Below, in pieces: positions 52,455-61,361 of a stretch of DNA of 64,000 nucleotides. Both the position numbers and the translations under genes were made by a program. Source of the DNA: GW2011-AR18 sp038046085 (GTDB lineage Archaea > Nanobdellota > Nanobdellia > SCGC-AAA011-G17 > GW2011-AR18). Under the pieces are notes generated by a model. The model searched no databases, was not told where the DNA came from, and was given only the letters and a program-made list of their open reading frames with translations. Numbering within the stretch: the first letter of the stretch is position 1; the number at the start of each line of letters is the position of its first letter. The stretch is taken from assembly GCA_038046085.1 (NCBI GenBank), contig JBBSWW010000003.1, positions 1-64,000 on the forward strand. Direction: 5' to 3'.

Positions 52455-53135
52455 ATGAATATTCTTGAAGAGGTAAGTGATAAGAAAATGTTTGACAAAT
52501 CAATGTTAAAAACAACTGGAACAACAACTCTAGGTATGGTCTGTAAAGATGGAATAGTAATAGCTGCAGATAGAAAAATGACATTAGGTGGGCAGATTGT
52601 TTCTAGTAAAAAGTTTGAGAAAGCAATAATATTATCAGATGATATAGCAATAACAATAGCAGGATTAGTATCAGATGCACAATTATTAGTAAGATTAATC
52701 AAAGCACAGATAAAATTAGATGAACTGAAGAAAGGAAAAAAATTAAAAATAAGAGAAGTAGCAAACATGTTAGCAAATCTAGTATATGCTAATGTAAGAA
52801 AATATTCAACAATCCAAGGAATAACAGGATTCTTATTAGGCGGAAAAGACCATGAAGGATTCTATTTATATGAGATGGGAATGGATGGATCATTAACAAA
52901 ATTCGATGATTATGTAACAGATGGATCAGGAATGTTATTTGCAACAGGAGTATTAGAAGCAAATTACAAAGAAGATATGACAATAGAAGAGGGAGTTAAA
53001 TTAGCCATAAAAGCAGTAACAGCTTCAATGCAGAGAGATACAGCATCCGGAGCAGGAATGGATGTTATAACTATAACAAAGGAAGGAACTAAGAGAGTAT
53101 TTTCAAAACAATTAGATAATAAATTTGTAGCTTAG
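52455..53135 (+). CDS. psmB: Proteasome subunit beta
   Basis: A 226-residue Ntn-hydrolase. The propeptide ends in LKTTG and cleavage would expose Thr23 of TTTLG as the catalytic nucleophile. IVIAADRKMTLGG (Asp and Lys of the active site) and the later RDTASGAGMDVITI motif are standard. It forms the inner rings of the 20S proteasome. The alpha subunit is not in the window. Just upstream of FttA by 33 bp. Confidence 0.96.
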   Translation: MNILEEVSDKKMFDKSMLKTTGTTTLGMVCKDGIVIAADRKMTLGGQIVSSKKFEKAIILSDDIAITIAGLVSDAQLLVRLIKAQIKLDELKKGKKLKIREVANMLANLVYANVRKYSTIQGITGFLLGGKDHEGFYLYEMGMDGSLTKFDDYVTDGSGMLFATGVLEANYKEDMTIEEGVKLAIKAVTASMQRDTASGAGMDVITITKEGTKRVFSKQLDNKFVA

Positions 53136-53167
53136 GGATATAGATTTTATTTTCTTATATTAAAAAA

Positions 53168-56100
53168 ATGGTAAAGATAATTGACGAAGTAAACAAGTAT
53201 TTGCCGCAAGATGCGAATATAACAGAGACAGTATTTGAGGGAGCAAACATAGTCCTCTATACAAAGAACAAGAAATTCTTATTAGACAATCAAGGAGTAA
53301 TAAAACAGATAGTTGACAATATAAAGAAACGTGTAGAGTTAAGAGCAGATCCATCAATAGTACTGGACATAGAGGATACTAAGGAATTAATCAAGAAAAC
53401 AATATCAGCAGAGGCAGGAGAGACAGAGATAATATTTGATGTTTCAAGATCAAGAGTAATAATAGAGGCAGAAAAACCAGGAATAGCAATAGGAAAAGGT
53501 GGAGATGTATTAAAAGAGATAAAAGCAAAGACTTTCTGGACACCAATAGTAAGAAGAATACCACCAATAAGATCACAATTATTAGAGAACATAAGACAGG
53601 TATTATATGATCATTCAGAATACAGAAAAAAATTCCTTAACAAAGTAGGAAAGAGAATCTATGAAGGGTGGACAAAAACTAAAAGAGATGAATGGATAAG
53701 ATTAACTTGTCTTGGAAGTGCAAGAGAGGTAGGAAGAAGCTGTTTCTTAATACAGACACCAGAATCAACAATAATGTTAGACTGTGGATTTAATGTAGCA
53801 GCACCAAGAGAGTTTGCATTCCCATATTTAGATGTTCCAGAATTCAATATACAAGAATTAGATGCAGTAATATTAAGCCATCCACATATTGATCATTGCG
53901 GAACATTACCTTACTTATACAAAATGGGATACAGAGGACCTGTTTATTGCACAGCACCAACAAGAGATGTAGCAGCATTATTATGTCTAGATATGAGTGA
54001 TATAGCAATGAAAGAGGGAAATGATCCATTATATGATACAGGAGATGTAAAAGAGATGGTGAAACATACTATCTGCTTAGATTATGGAGAGGTAGCTGAT
54101 ATAACACCAGATATGAGATTAACATTGTACAATGCAGGACATAACCTAGGAAGTGCTATGGTACACCTGCATATAGGAAATGGATTACACAATTTCTTGT
54201 ATTCATTAGATGCAAGCACTAAAATTACATTAATAGATCCAGAAAATAATACACAATTTATTGGAATAGGAGACTTTATAGATAAACAATTTGAGGAAAA
54301 AAATGGGTTAATAATAGATAATGGGTTTGTACAAGAAAAAGCAAATACAAAAGGATATGCTACAATTGCTTTTAATAAAAAAACATTAAAAAATGAAATA
54401 GTAAATATAACAAGTTTTGTAAGACATCCAATAAATGAAGAATTATATGAAATAAAAACAGAGAGTGGAAGATCAGTAAAAGTTACAAAATCACATAGTT
54501 TATTTACAGCAAAAGATGGAAAAATACTTCCTGCAGAAGTCTCAAAATTAAAAACTGGAGATTTCATAGTAGGATCAAAAAAAATACCATCATTAAATGT
54601 TAATGAACCTATAATAGATTTAATGCCTTATTCAAAAGAACTAAGAATAAAAATCGAAGATGATGCATACATAAATAATCTTATAATCAAACATGAAGCT
54701 GAATTTTCTAAATTAGAAAACAATGATAAATTAATAGTTAAAAGTGTGTTGTTTGATTATTATAAAGGTAATTATATAAAAGATATAAGAAATAAATATA
54801 AAATACACCCAAGAAGGATAAATAGAATCTTTAAACAATTAGGATTAAAAACTCATCCAAGAGTAAAGGATTCATTGCCTGATAAAGTAAGAATAACAAA
54901 GGACTTTGCAAGATTCTTAGGATATTATATCTCAGAAGGATGGCCAAATACTAAAGACCAAACAGTAGCTGTATCAAATACTAATAAAGAAATACTAGAA
55001 GATTGTTATAACATAATAAAAAAAGAATTCGGAATTGAAGGAGATCTTAGATATCAAGATGATGTTGTATTATTTACTTCTAAACAATTAAAATCATTGT
55101 TAAGTAATGTATTAAAATGTGGAAAAGATGCTTACACAAAAAGAATACCTAAAGAGTTATTATTAACAAATAGAGATGTGCAATCAGACTTGTTATATGG
55201 TCTATTTTCAGGAGATGGTGGGATAAGAGTAAGAGAAAAAGGAAGAGAGATAAACTATGCTAGTAAATCAAAAGGTCTAATAGAGGATATTAATTTTATA
55301 TTACTACAATTTGGAATAGTACCAACAATAGAATTTAATAAGACTTCAGAAATGAATAATCTGCATATTTATAATAAAGAAAAAATTGCTGAATTCTTGA
55401 GTGAAATAAATATAAATAACTCACAGAACACACAGTTAGTAGAGTCATTACTATCATTAAAACAAAATAAGGCAAGTTTTGATATGAGAATACCAATAAG
55501 TGCACTATCACAAACCATACAAAATGATATTTCAAAAACACCATGGCAAAATGCAGAAAGCTGTGGTATACAAAAATTAGAAAATGAAAATTTAACAGAA
55601 GATGACTTAAAGTTAATAAATTCTGATCTGATGTTTGATAAAATAAAATCTATTAAACAAGTAGAATCTACAGGAAAATATGTATATGACCTAAGAGTAG
55701 ATGGATATGAAAATTTCTTAGGCGGAGATGGATTCTTATTTATGCATAATACAGGAGATTTCAATTATGAGACATCTAATTTGTTAAGTTCTTCAGAATC
55801 AAAATTCCCAAGAGTGGAATCAGTAATGATGGAATCAACATACGGAACAAAACAAGATAATAGTCCATCAAGAAAAGAGAGCGAAGATGATTTAATAAGA
55901 ATAATAAATGAGACAGCAACAGCTGGAGGAAAGGTATTGATGCCAGTATTAGGAGTTGGAAGATCACAAGAGTGCATGCTGATATTAGAGAGAGCAATGG
56001 AAGAGAAGAAAATACCGCAGATGCCAATATATGTGCAGGGAATGGTATGGGATGTTACTGCGTTACATACAGCATATCCAGACTTCTTAAGCAACAGAGT

Positions 56101-56620
56101 AAAGAAAGGAATATTCCAACGTGATCATAATCCATTTTTAAGTCCAATATTCAAGAAAGTAATATCACAAAAAGAGATGGCAGAAATCAAAGAGGGAAAA
56201 GGACCATACGTAGTAATGGCAACATCAGGAATGTTACAAGGAGGACCATCACTAGAATACTTGAAAGCATTTGCTGAGAATCCTAAAAATTGTGTAGTGT
56301 TAACATCATATCAAGGTGTTGGTAGTATTGGAAGAAGATTACAGGATGGAGAGAAAGAATTGACTTTTACTTATGGCGGATCTAAAAGAATGGAAACAAT
56401 CAAGATTAATTTGCCAATATATACATTATCAGGATTTTCAGGACATAGTAACTTTAAACAATTAGTATCATGGGTAAAGAATATAGAACCAAAACCTAAA
56501 AAGTTCATTACAATACATGGAGATTATTCAAGATGCATAGAATTAGCTTCAGTAATATACCAACAGAACAGAGTAGAGACAGTAGCTCCTAAGAATCTAG
56601 AGACAATAAGATTGAGATAA
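53168..56620 (+). CDS. fttA: FttA (archaeal CPSF1), KH-beta-CASP nuclease, with intein
   Basis: An 1150-residue precursor; without the 516-residue intein the mature protein is 634 residues, the normal FttA size. Extein: N-terminal KH domains with the GIAIGKGGDVLKEI loop, then metallo-beta-lactamase motif 2 SHPHIDHCG, motif 3 AGHNLGSAM and, right after the intein, motif 4 TGDFNY. The beta-CASP motifs end with FSGHSNFKQL and ITIHGD. FttA cuts nascent RNA to terminate transcription and mature 3' ends, with the RNA polymerase. The active-site motif is completed only after splicing. Located directly after psmB. Confidence 0.96.
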   Translation: MVKIIDEVNKYLPQDANITETVFEGANIVLYTKNKKFLLDNQGVIKQIVDNIKKRVELRADPSIVLDIEDTKELIKKTISAEAGETEIIFDVSRSRVIIEAEKPGIAIGKGGDVLKEIKAKTFWTPIVRRIPPIRSQLLENIRQVLYDHSEYRKKFLNKVGKRIYEGWTKTKRDEWIRLTCLGSAREVGRSCFLIQTPESTIMLDCGFNVAAPREFAFPYLDVPEFNIQELDAVILSHPHIDHCGTLPYLYKMGYRGPVYCTAPTRDVAALLCLDMSDIAMKEGNDPLYDTGDVKEMVKHTICLDYGEVADITPDMRLTLYNAGHNLGSAMVHLHIGNGLHNFLYSLDASTKITLIDPENNTQFIGIGDFIDKQFEEKNGLIIDNGFVQEKANTKGYATIAFNKKTLKNEIVNITSFVRHPINEELYEIKTESGRSVKVTKSHSLFTAKDGKILPAEVSKLKTGDFIVGSKKIPSLNVNEPIIDLMPYSKELRIKIEDDAYINNLIIKHEAEFSKLENNDKLIVKSVLFDYYKGNYIKDIRNKYKIHPRRINRIFKQLGLKTHPRVKDSLPDKVRITKDFARFLGYYISEGWPNTKDQTVAVSNTNKEILEDCYNIIKKEFGIEGDLRYQDDVVLFTSKQLKSLLSNVLKCGKDAYTKRIPKELLLTNRDVQSDLLYGLFSGDGGIRVREKGREINYASKSKGLIEDINFILLQFGIVPTIEFNKTSEMNNLHIYNKEKIAEFLSEININNSQNTQLVESLLSLKQNKASFDMRIPISALSQTIQNDISKTPWQNAESCGIQKLENENLTEDDLKLINSDLMFDKIKSIKQVESTGKYVYDLRVDGYENFLGGDGFLFMHNTGDFNYETSNLLSSSESKFPRVESVMMESTYGTKQDNSPSRKESEDDLIRIINETATAGGKVLMPVLGVGRSQECMLILERAMEEKKIPQMPIYVQGMVWDVTALHTAYPDFLSNRVKKGIFQRDHNPFLSPIFKKVISQKEMAEIKEGKGPYVVMATSGMLQGGPSLEYLKAFAENPKNCVVLTSYQGVGSIGRRLQDGEKELTFTYGGSKRMETIKINLPIYTLSGFSGHSNFKQLVSWVKNIEPKPKKFITIHGDYSRCIELASVIYQQNRVETVAPKNLETIRLR
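54203..55750 (+). mobile_element. Intein with LAGLIDADG homing endonuclease in FttA
   Basis: Residues 346-861 of the precursor (516 aa). The first residue is Ser (SLDASTKIT), the last two are His-Asn, and the +1 extein residue is Thr, a valid splice set. Block B has the TKSH motif (VKVTKSHSLF); blocks F and G read YVYDLRVDGYENFLG and FLFMHN. Two LAGLIDADG-like motifs, FLGYYISEGW and LLYGLFSGDGG, keep acidic residues (E and D) needed for DNA cleavage. An HTH segment lies between (IKDIRNKYKIHPRRINRIFKQL). The insertion site is immediately before metal ligand motif TGDF, a highly conserved place typical for inteins. Confidence 0.95.
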
Positions 56621-56702
56621 GTCTCTAGTGTTTATACTACCCTGAATATAATATTCTTTTTAGAAAACTTAAAAAGGAAACACACTCTGTAATTAGATGT
56701 TC

Positions 56703-57362
56703 TTATTTAAACTTTCCATCGCCTAAATTTTGATATACTTCTGTTGTTCTTGTATATGCATCTATTTTATCATCTATATTGTGAAAAACTTTGAAAGCAA
56801 GGAATTGTGCTGAATATACATCATATAATTTTCTTGCTGTTGATTCATCAACTTCAGCTGGATTAAATTCTAGTTTTCCATCTCTATTTTTTATTTTAAT
56901 ATTAGTATTATTTTGATTATCCTGAATATCCAGCTGTAGTTCTCCAATTCTGTACCAAATAATAATGCTTGATTCATCAGTTATTGAATTATTAGCTCCA
57001 TTTCTAATCATTAATAGCTGATATATACCCAAACCACTAATGTTTTTAACCTCAAAATTGTAGTCTGTCCTTCTTTCTCCTTCTTTCTCCTTTAGGTTTG
57101 TCTTATATTGAAAACCTACTTTGTTAGCAAGGTTATGATAAACTCTTTGTTCTGCAATTTCACTTGCTCTAGAAAAAAGCTCCGGAATATCTAATCCTCT
57201 ATTGTGATTTGTAGTTAAATGGAAATCTACTAAGCTTATAGATGCGTTCTTTCTATAAAGCTCCTCTACTTTTTCCTCTATACTTCTAGCTGTTAAAAAA
57301 TATGATGCTAATCCGCCTAAAATTGCTCCTAAGCCTGCAACAATTACTGTTTTTCTTTCCAT
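56703..57362 (-). CDS. Single-pass membrane orphan protein
   Basis: A 219-residue protein with an N-terminal membrane helix (TVIVAGLGAILGGLASYFLTA, about 5-25), a short coiled segment (RSIEEKVEELYRK) and a beta-rich soluble domain with a pair of strands near residues 105-145. No family recognised. Similar overall plan to the gene at 19397. Confidence 0.55.
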   Translation of the reverse strand: MERKTVIVAGLGAILGGLASYFLTARSIEEKVEELYRKNASISLVDFHLTTNHNRGLDIPELFSRASEIAEQRVYHNLANKVGFQYKTNLKEKEGERRTDYNFEVKNISGLGIYQLLMIRNGANNSITDESSIIIWYRIGELQLDIQDNQNNTNIKIKNRDGKLEFNPAEVDESTARKLYDVYSAQFLAFKVFHNIDDKIDAYTRTTEVYQNLGDGKFK

Positions 57363-57603
57363 AATAAATTACTATAATGAATAGTCTTTTAAATTTAACT
57401 ACTGGATAGTTTAGAGAAAATTTAGAGGAAGAATTGTATTGTATTATTAATGTCTGTTAAATCCTAGGAAGTTTTCCAACGTTAATCTTGTTTTGGTCAT
57501 TAAACTTGTTTTATTGTAATATAATCAATCCCTATTAATAATCTCTTCAACAGAACCGTGGGCTTAGAGAAATCCTTAAAAGTGTTATTAACACTAGAAT
57601 TAT

Positions 57604-58974
57604 ATGTTTTTATTGACTAAAAAGAGCAAGATATTAAGAGAAGTGGAGAAAGTCAAATATTGTATAACTTCTTTAAACTATTTTTATTGTGAAATAAGTA
57701 ACTCTGAACGTAAAGAATCCCCTGAGGAACTATATCTCTATCTTGATAGAACTATTGGATCATTAGAGAATATTATGTGGAATCTATTTTTAGAAGATAA
57801 TCTCTTGAAAGCAAATATTGGGGTAGAAATCAATGAAACTAATTGTAATGATTCATTTCATAATGAACAAATAGTTACATTAATGGATACTCTAAATAGA
57901 ACTCGAAATTTATCAATGATATTAATAAGAAATGAATTAACAAGAGATGTTATAGAAAACATTAAATCAATAATTAATGGCATAATAAAAGATTTAGAAG
58001 CAGGACTTGGAGGACATAATTCTTACTTTAACGGATTGATGATAAATCTTTCTAAAATAAAAGTGCCAAGAAGAAAAGGTAAAATAATATTTGCAGCAGC
58101 AACAGCATTAGCAATAGTATCAGCAGGCTTGACATATAATTATAGAACGTCTAATAGTACAGAAACTGTAACTGTAGTTCAAAAAAGAATATCTGACATT
58201 AAAGGATTGCAAAAATTTTTAGATCTTTATGAAGATGGTAAATTGAACGCAATAACAAAAACAGCAATAAGGATATTCAAAGGTTTATATGAAAATGAAT
58301 TAAAAGGAAAAGTTAAACTAAGTGATAAAATATTTAATGGTGAAATTGATGAAACATTATATGAAGCAGTTAATGATCTAGTGAAACAAGGAATAAATAA
58401 AATAGAAGCAAGATTTTATGGTGTAGATATTGATGGTAAAACAATAATTGTATATGTGCCAAAAATAAAAAGTCAAACAATAGAAAGAAAACTCCTTATA
58501 AGATCTGAACCTAATTACCATGAAATTGATAGTGCTCAAAGCCTAAAAATAATAAGAATGTTAAAAAATGATTATCTATTAATAGACATAATAAAACAAC
58601 TAAAAAACTATTTTAGTGATGATTATGATTTAGCAAAAGCAATAATGGTTTTTACAAACGAAACAATAATGCAAAAAGAGGGGATTTTAGAACTTGACCC
58701 GTTAAGAACATTATATAAAAGAGAAGGAAGTTGCACTGAAGGTAGTGAATTATTTGCAGCATTAAGTATAACAGCTGGATTCAAGGATGTATACTTGCAA
58801 GACAGATCTGATATAAGGGCAACACCTGAAATATCGCCTAAGCAAATACATCTGTTTGTAGTAATAAAGATACGTAATAGAGAATATTTTTATGATGGCG
58901 GAAATAATGAATTATTACAAAAATCAATACATGAAAATAGAATGCCAATATTAGGAAAAAGAATAAAAATCTAA
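57604..58974 (+). CDS. Membrane protein with transglutaminase-like domain
   Basis: A 456-residue protein. The N-terminal 150 residues are helical and cytosolic-looking; a membrane helix lies at about 160-178 (IIFAAATALAIVSAGLTYN), then an extracellular helical region. Residues 365-440 show a transglutaminase-like core: Cys377 in EGSCTEGSELFAAL, His416 in QIHLFVV and Asp431 in REYFYDGG. The spacings (39 and 15) and surrounding residues match the Cys-His-Asp papain-like triad of the family. It may cleave or crosslink peptides at the cell surface. Substrate unknown; neighbours are orphans. Confidence 0.65.
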   Translation: MFLLTKKSKILREVEKVKYCITSLNYFYCEISNSERKESPEELYLYLDRTIGSLENIMWNLFLEDNLLKANIGVEINETNCNDSFHNEQIVTLMDTLNRTRNLSMILIRNELTRDVIENIKSIINGIIKDLEAGLGGHNSYFNGLMINLSKIKVPRRKGKIIFAAATALAIVSAGLTYNYRTSNSTETVTVVQKRISDIKGLQKFLDLYEDGKLNAITKTAIRIFKGLYENELKGKVKLSDKIFNGEIDETLYEAVNDLVKQGINKIEARFYGVDIDGKTIIVYVPKIKSQTIERKLLIRSEPNYHEIDSAQSLKIIRMLKNDYLLIDIIKQLKNYFSDDYDLAKAIMVFTNETIMQKEGILELDPLRTLYKREGSCTEGSELFAALSITAGFKDVYLQDRSDIRATPEISPKQIHLFVVIKIRNREYFYDGGNNELLQKSIHENRMPILGKRIKI

Positions 58975-59073
58975 TTTAATACTAGTTAACTATTGTTAAA
59001 ATTATTATGATTAAAATAATCCTATTAAGAAGTGAATATATAATCTTATAAATAAAAGAATTCATTAATAACT

Positions 59074-59439
59074 ATGCAGCATGAAGTTAGATTATATGTT
59101 CTAGAGAAAAATAATGTCATCAACGGTGATAGAAGATATAAACATATTTTTGGATTCTATGATGGAGAGTGTGAAAAATTATTAGAAGCTGGAAATTTTG
59201 ATGGATACAAAGTTGTTTATAGAAATAGGACAACAAGCCAGAGATCATTATTTGCAATAGTAAAAGAGGCAGTAGATGTGTCAAATACTAAAGGAATATT
59301 AGATACTGAGGTTCTGGATTATATATTAGGAAATGAGAATACAGAAGAAATGCTTGTTGGAACAATAGTAAAATTAGATGAGTTAAAAGATTCTACAGTA
59401 GCATATTATAATCTTGGAGATACAAACGCTACATTATAA
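59074..59439 (+). CDS. Orphan protein
   Basis: A 121-residue soluble protein with alternating strands (VRLYVLEKNN, YKVVYRN) and an acidic helical end. No recognised family. It has a normal start and stop and typical spacing; it lies 99 bp after the transglutaminase-like gene and converges with the next gene. Confidence 0.5.
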   Translation: MQHEVRLYVLEKNNVINGDRRYKHIFGFYDGECEKLLEAGNFDGYKVVYRNRTTSQRSLFAIVKEAVDVSNTKGILDTEVLDYILGNENTEEMLVGTIVKLDELKDSTVAYYNLGDTNATL

Positions 59440-59443
59440 AAAA

Positions 59444-59731
59444 TTAAAATTTACTACCAGAAAATATCTTGGACATGGTATCTGACATATCAACATAAGG
59501 ACTTAATCTTCCGCCACCAGCTGTATTACCTGTGTTATTAGCCTGAGGCTGTGGAGCTGATTGTTGAACTTGTGGCTGAGTAACCTGAGGTCTAGGAGCA
59601 GCAGTCTGAACTGAATTGTTTGAACTTGAATTTTTTTCTCTCTTATTAACCAAATCCTGTAAAGCAGAAATCAATTTTTTAAGATCATCAAGAGACTCTT
59701 TTTCTGTATTAAAACTAATTTTCACATCCAT
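59444..59731 (-). CDS. Small protein with Pro/Gln-rich tail
   Basis: A 95-residue protein. The N-terminal 32 residues form a charged helix (KESLDDLKKLISALQDLVNK). Then comes a disordered Ser/Asn/Gln/Pro-rich region with repeated PQ pairs, and a short end with Met/Ser (SDTMSKIF). Low-complexity linkers are rare among this window's proteins. Function unknown. Confidence 0.55.
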   Translation of the reverse strand: MDVKISFNTEKESLDDLKKLISALQDLVNKREKNSSSNNSVQTAAPRPQVTQPQVQQSAPQPQANNTGNTAGGGRLSPYVDMSDTMSKIFSGSKF

Positions 59732-59796
59732 TTTTCAACTGAGTGGAAGAGTCTATTTAAATGTTTTTTGTTTGCCCTCTAAACAAACCCTAAATA

Positions 59797-61272
59797 CTAA
59801 TTAAAACCACTTTTGCTAAGATGACTTAATGATTCTGATAAAATATTATAATTAGGTTCATATTTTTTATAATATTCAACGAATCTTTCTTCAATAATCT
59901 TCAAAGAAATTATAGCATTAGACATAGTAGCATCTTTAATCTCATTATTGTTAATCCTAACAGCCTGTTCATAGATCTCTAAAGCCCTTAAAATAGATGA
60001 ATTGAGATACGCTAGTTCATATCTATCATAATCAATAATCTTAACATCTGAATGTTCATTAAAACTATCCCAATGCTTCTTTATTATCTCTCTTTTTTGT
60101 CCATAATCAAGGAATAAGTGCTGATCTAAAAGATTTGTATCATCAAAAACAATAGGTGATTTACGTTCTCCTTCAGTATCAAGAATAATAACACGATTCA
60201 TCTCATCTAATTTAAAATTTCTAGAATGAGCATCCTTATTATAAACCCTGATAATTCCTTCTAAACTATTAAGAGCTGGTTCTAAACTATACATGAGAGG
60301 ATCAACAAAACTTGAAGGATATAATCTAGAGATCCTTTCACGAATACTCTTAGAGATATCACGCTCAACAAAATCACCTTTAACTCTAGCATGTAATAAA
60401 CCAAGAATATCAGCAATCCTGTAAAAATCATTTACAGATACATCATTTAATTTAATCCTTTGTTCAAGAGTATTACCAGAAGCCTGTTCCATGACATAAT
60501 AAGTTTCATTATTAAATTCAATACTCCCAATAGGATTAACAGTAGAACAATCATTCCTTAATGAAATAATAGAACCAATCTGTTCAGCCATAGAAATTTC
60601 CTTAGCTAATCCATCAGATGACTGACTTTTGTAAATAATCTCAGAACCTAATAATGGATCCTCAATTGTAAAAACAGAGTTCTTATTACCTGTAATTTTA
60701 TTAACAGAACTACTTTCTAAAGCTTTTTTAGCAGCTTCTAATTTTTTCTTCCTAGAAATATCCTTATTCCCATACATAGAGTATAATCTTCCGACAAGAT
60801 ATGAGAAAGAGAAAGAATCAGCAGTAGGAAAGTTATGATAAAATGGATCCTTACAACTAGAATCAATACCATCAAGCAGTGCAAGATTAATAATATCCTT
60901 TTCTTCTTTTATTTTCTTATTAATAATACTTTTACACTTTAAATAAATAGATTTTATATTACCAAAGAAACTTAGTTTATTTTTTGTCCTAAGATCCTGA
61001 ATATTCTCTTCAAAAATATTAAAAGCTTTCCTGTAACATTGATAAGCAGATCTTTTATCATGACCATAATAAGAATCGCCTAAAGACAGAGTACGTTCTA
61101 TCTCATCACCAACATTTTCACTTAAACCAATCAATCTTTTCTTAACTTCAATGGACTTTTTATTATTTCTAGTCAATGAATAAAATAACTTTAATAAAGA
61201 GAATCTTATATATTTAGAATCAGAAGGACTATCTTGTTCCTTAACAATATCATCGAGACATGACAATGGCAT
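59797..61272 (-). CDS. Kinase-like phosphotransferase with helical N-terminal region
   Basis: A 491-residue protein. The first 200 residues are helical and TPR-like in feel (AYQCYRKAFNIFEENIQ). Residues about 205-400 have features of a kinase-like fold: an N-lobe strand with Lys (SEIIYKSQSSDG), a hinge YYVMEQASG, the catalytic segment KDAHSRN (Asp347, His349, Asn352) and an ILDTEG metal site (Asp365). This pattern is like the aminoglycoside phosphotransferase/Fructosamine kinase group, in which GD-x-H-x-x-N plus D-F is standard. No membrane segment. Substrate unknown. Codon use shifts little from neighbours. Confidence 0.65.
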   Translation of the reverse strand: MPLSCLDDIVKEQDSPSDSKYIRFSLLKLFYSLTRNNKKSIEVKKRLIGLSENVGDEIERTLSLGDSYYGHDKRSAYQCYRKAFNIFEENIQDLRTKNKLSFFGNIKSIYLKCKSIINKKIKEEKDIINLALLDGIDSSCKDPFYHNFPTADSFSFSYLVGRLYSMYGNKDISRKKKLEAAKKALESSSVNKITGNKNSVFTIEDPLLGSEIIYKSQSSDGLAKEISMAEQIGSIISLRNDCSTVNPIGSIEFNNETYYVMEQASGNTLEQRIKLNDVSVNDFYRIADILGLLHARVKGDFVERDISKSIRERISRLYPSSFVDPLMYSLEPALNSLEGIIRVYNKDAHSRNFKLDEMNRVIILDTEGERKSPIVFDDTNLLDQHLFLDYGQKREIIKKHWDSFNEHSDVKIIDYDRYELAYLNSSILRALEIYEQAVRINNNEIKDATMSNAIISLKIIEERFVEYYKKYEPNYNILSESLSHLSKSGFN

Positions 61273-61361
61273 TTGTTAATTAAAAATATATACTTAATAA
61301 ATATTTATACAGTAAAAATAGATAGTTTTTTAATATAAAAAATCACTAAAAACCTGAGAAG

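Noticed and set aside
53290..53592. Antisense open frames inside fttA and other A-rich genes
   Set aside because: These are low-complexity Leu/Ile/Ser-rich shadows of purine-rich coding strands.
57363..57603. Possible noncoding RNA in the 241-bp gap
   Set aside because: No tRNA-like or strong hairpin structure found by eye; only promoter-like AT tracts.
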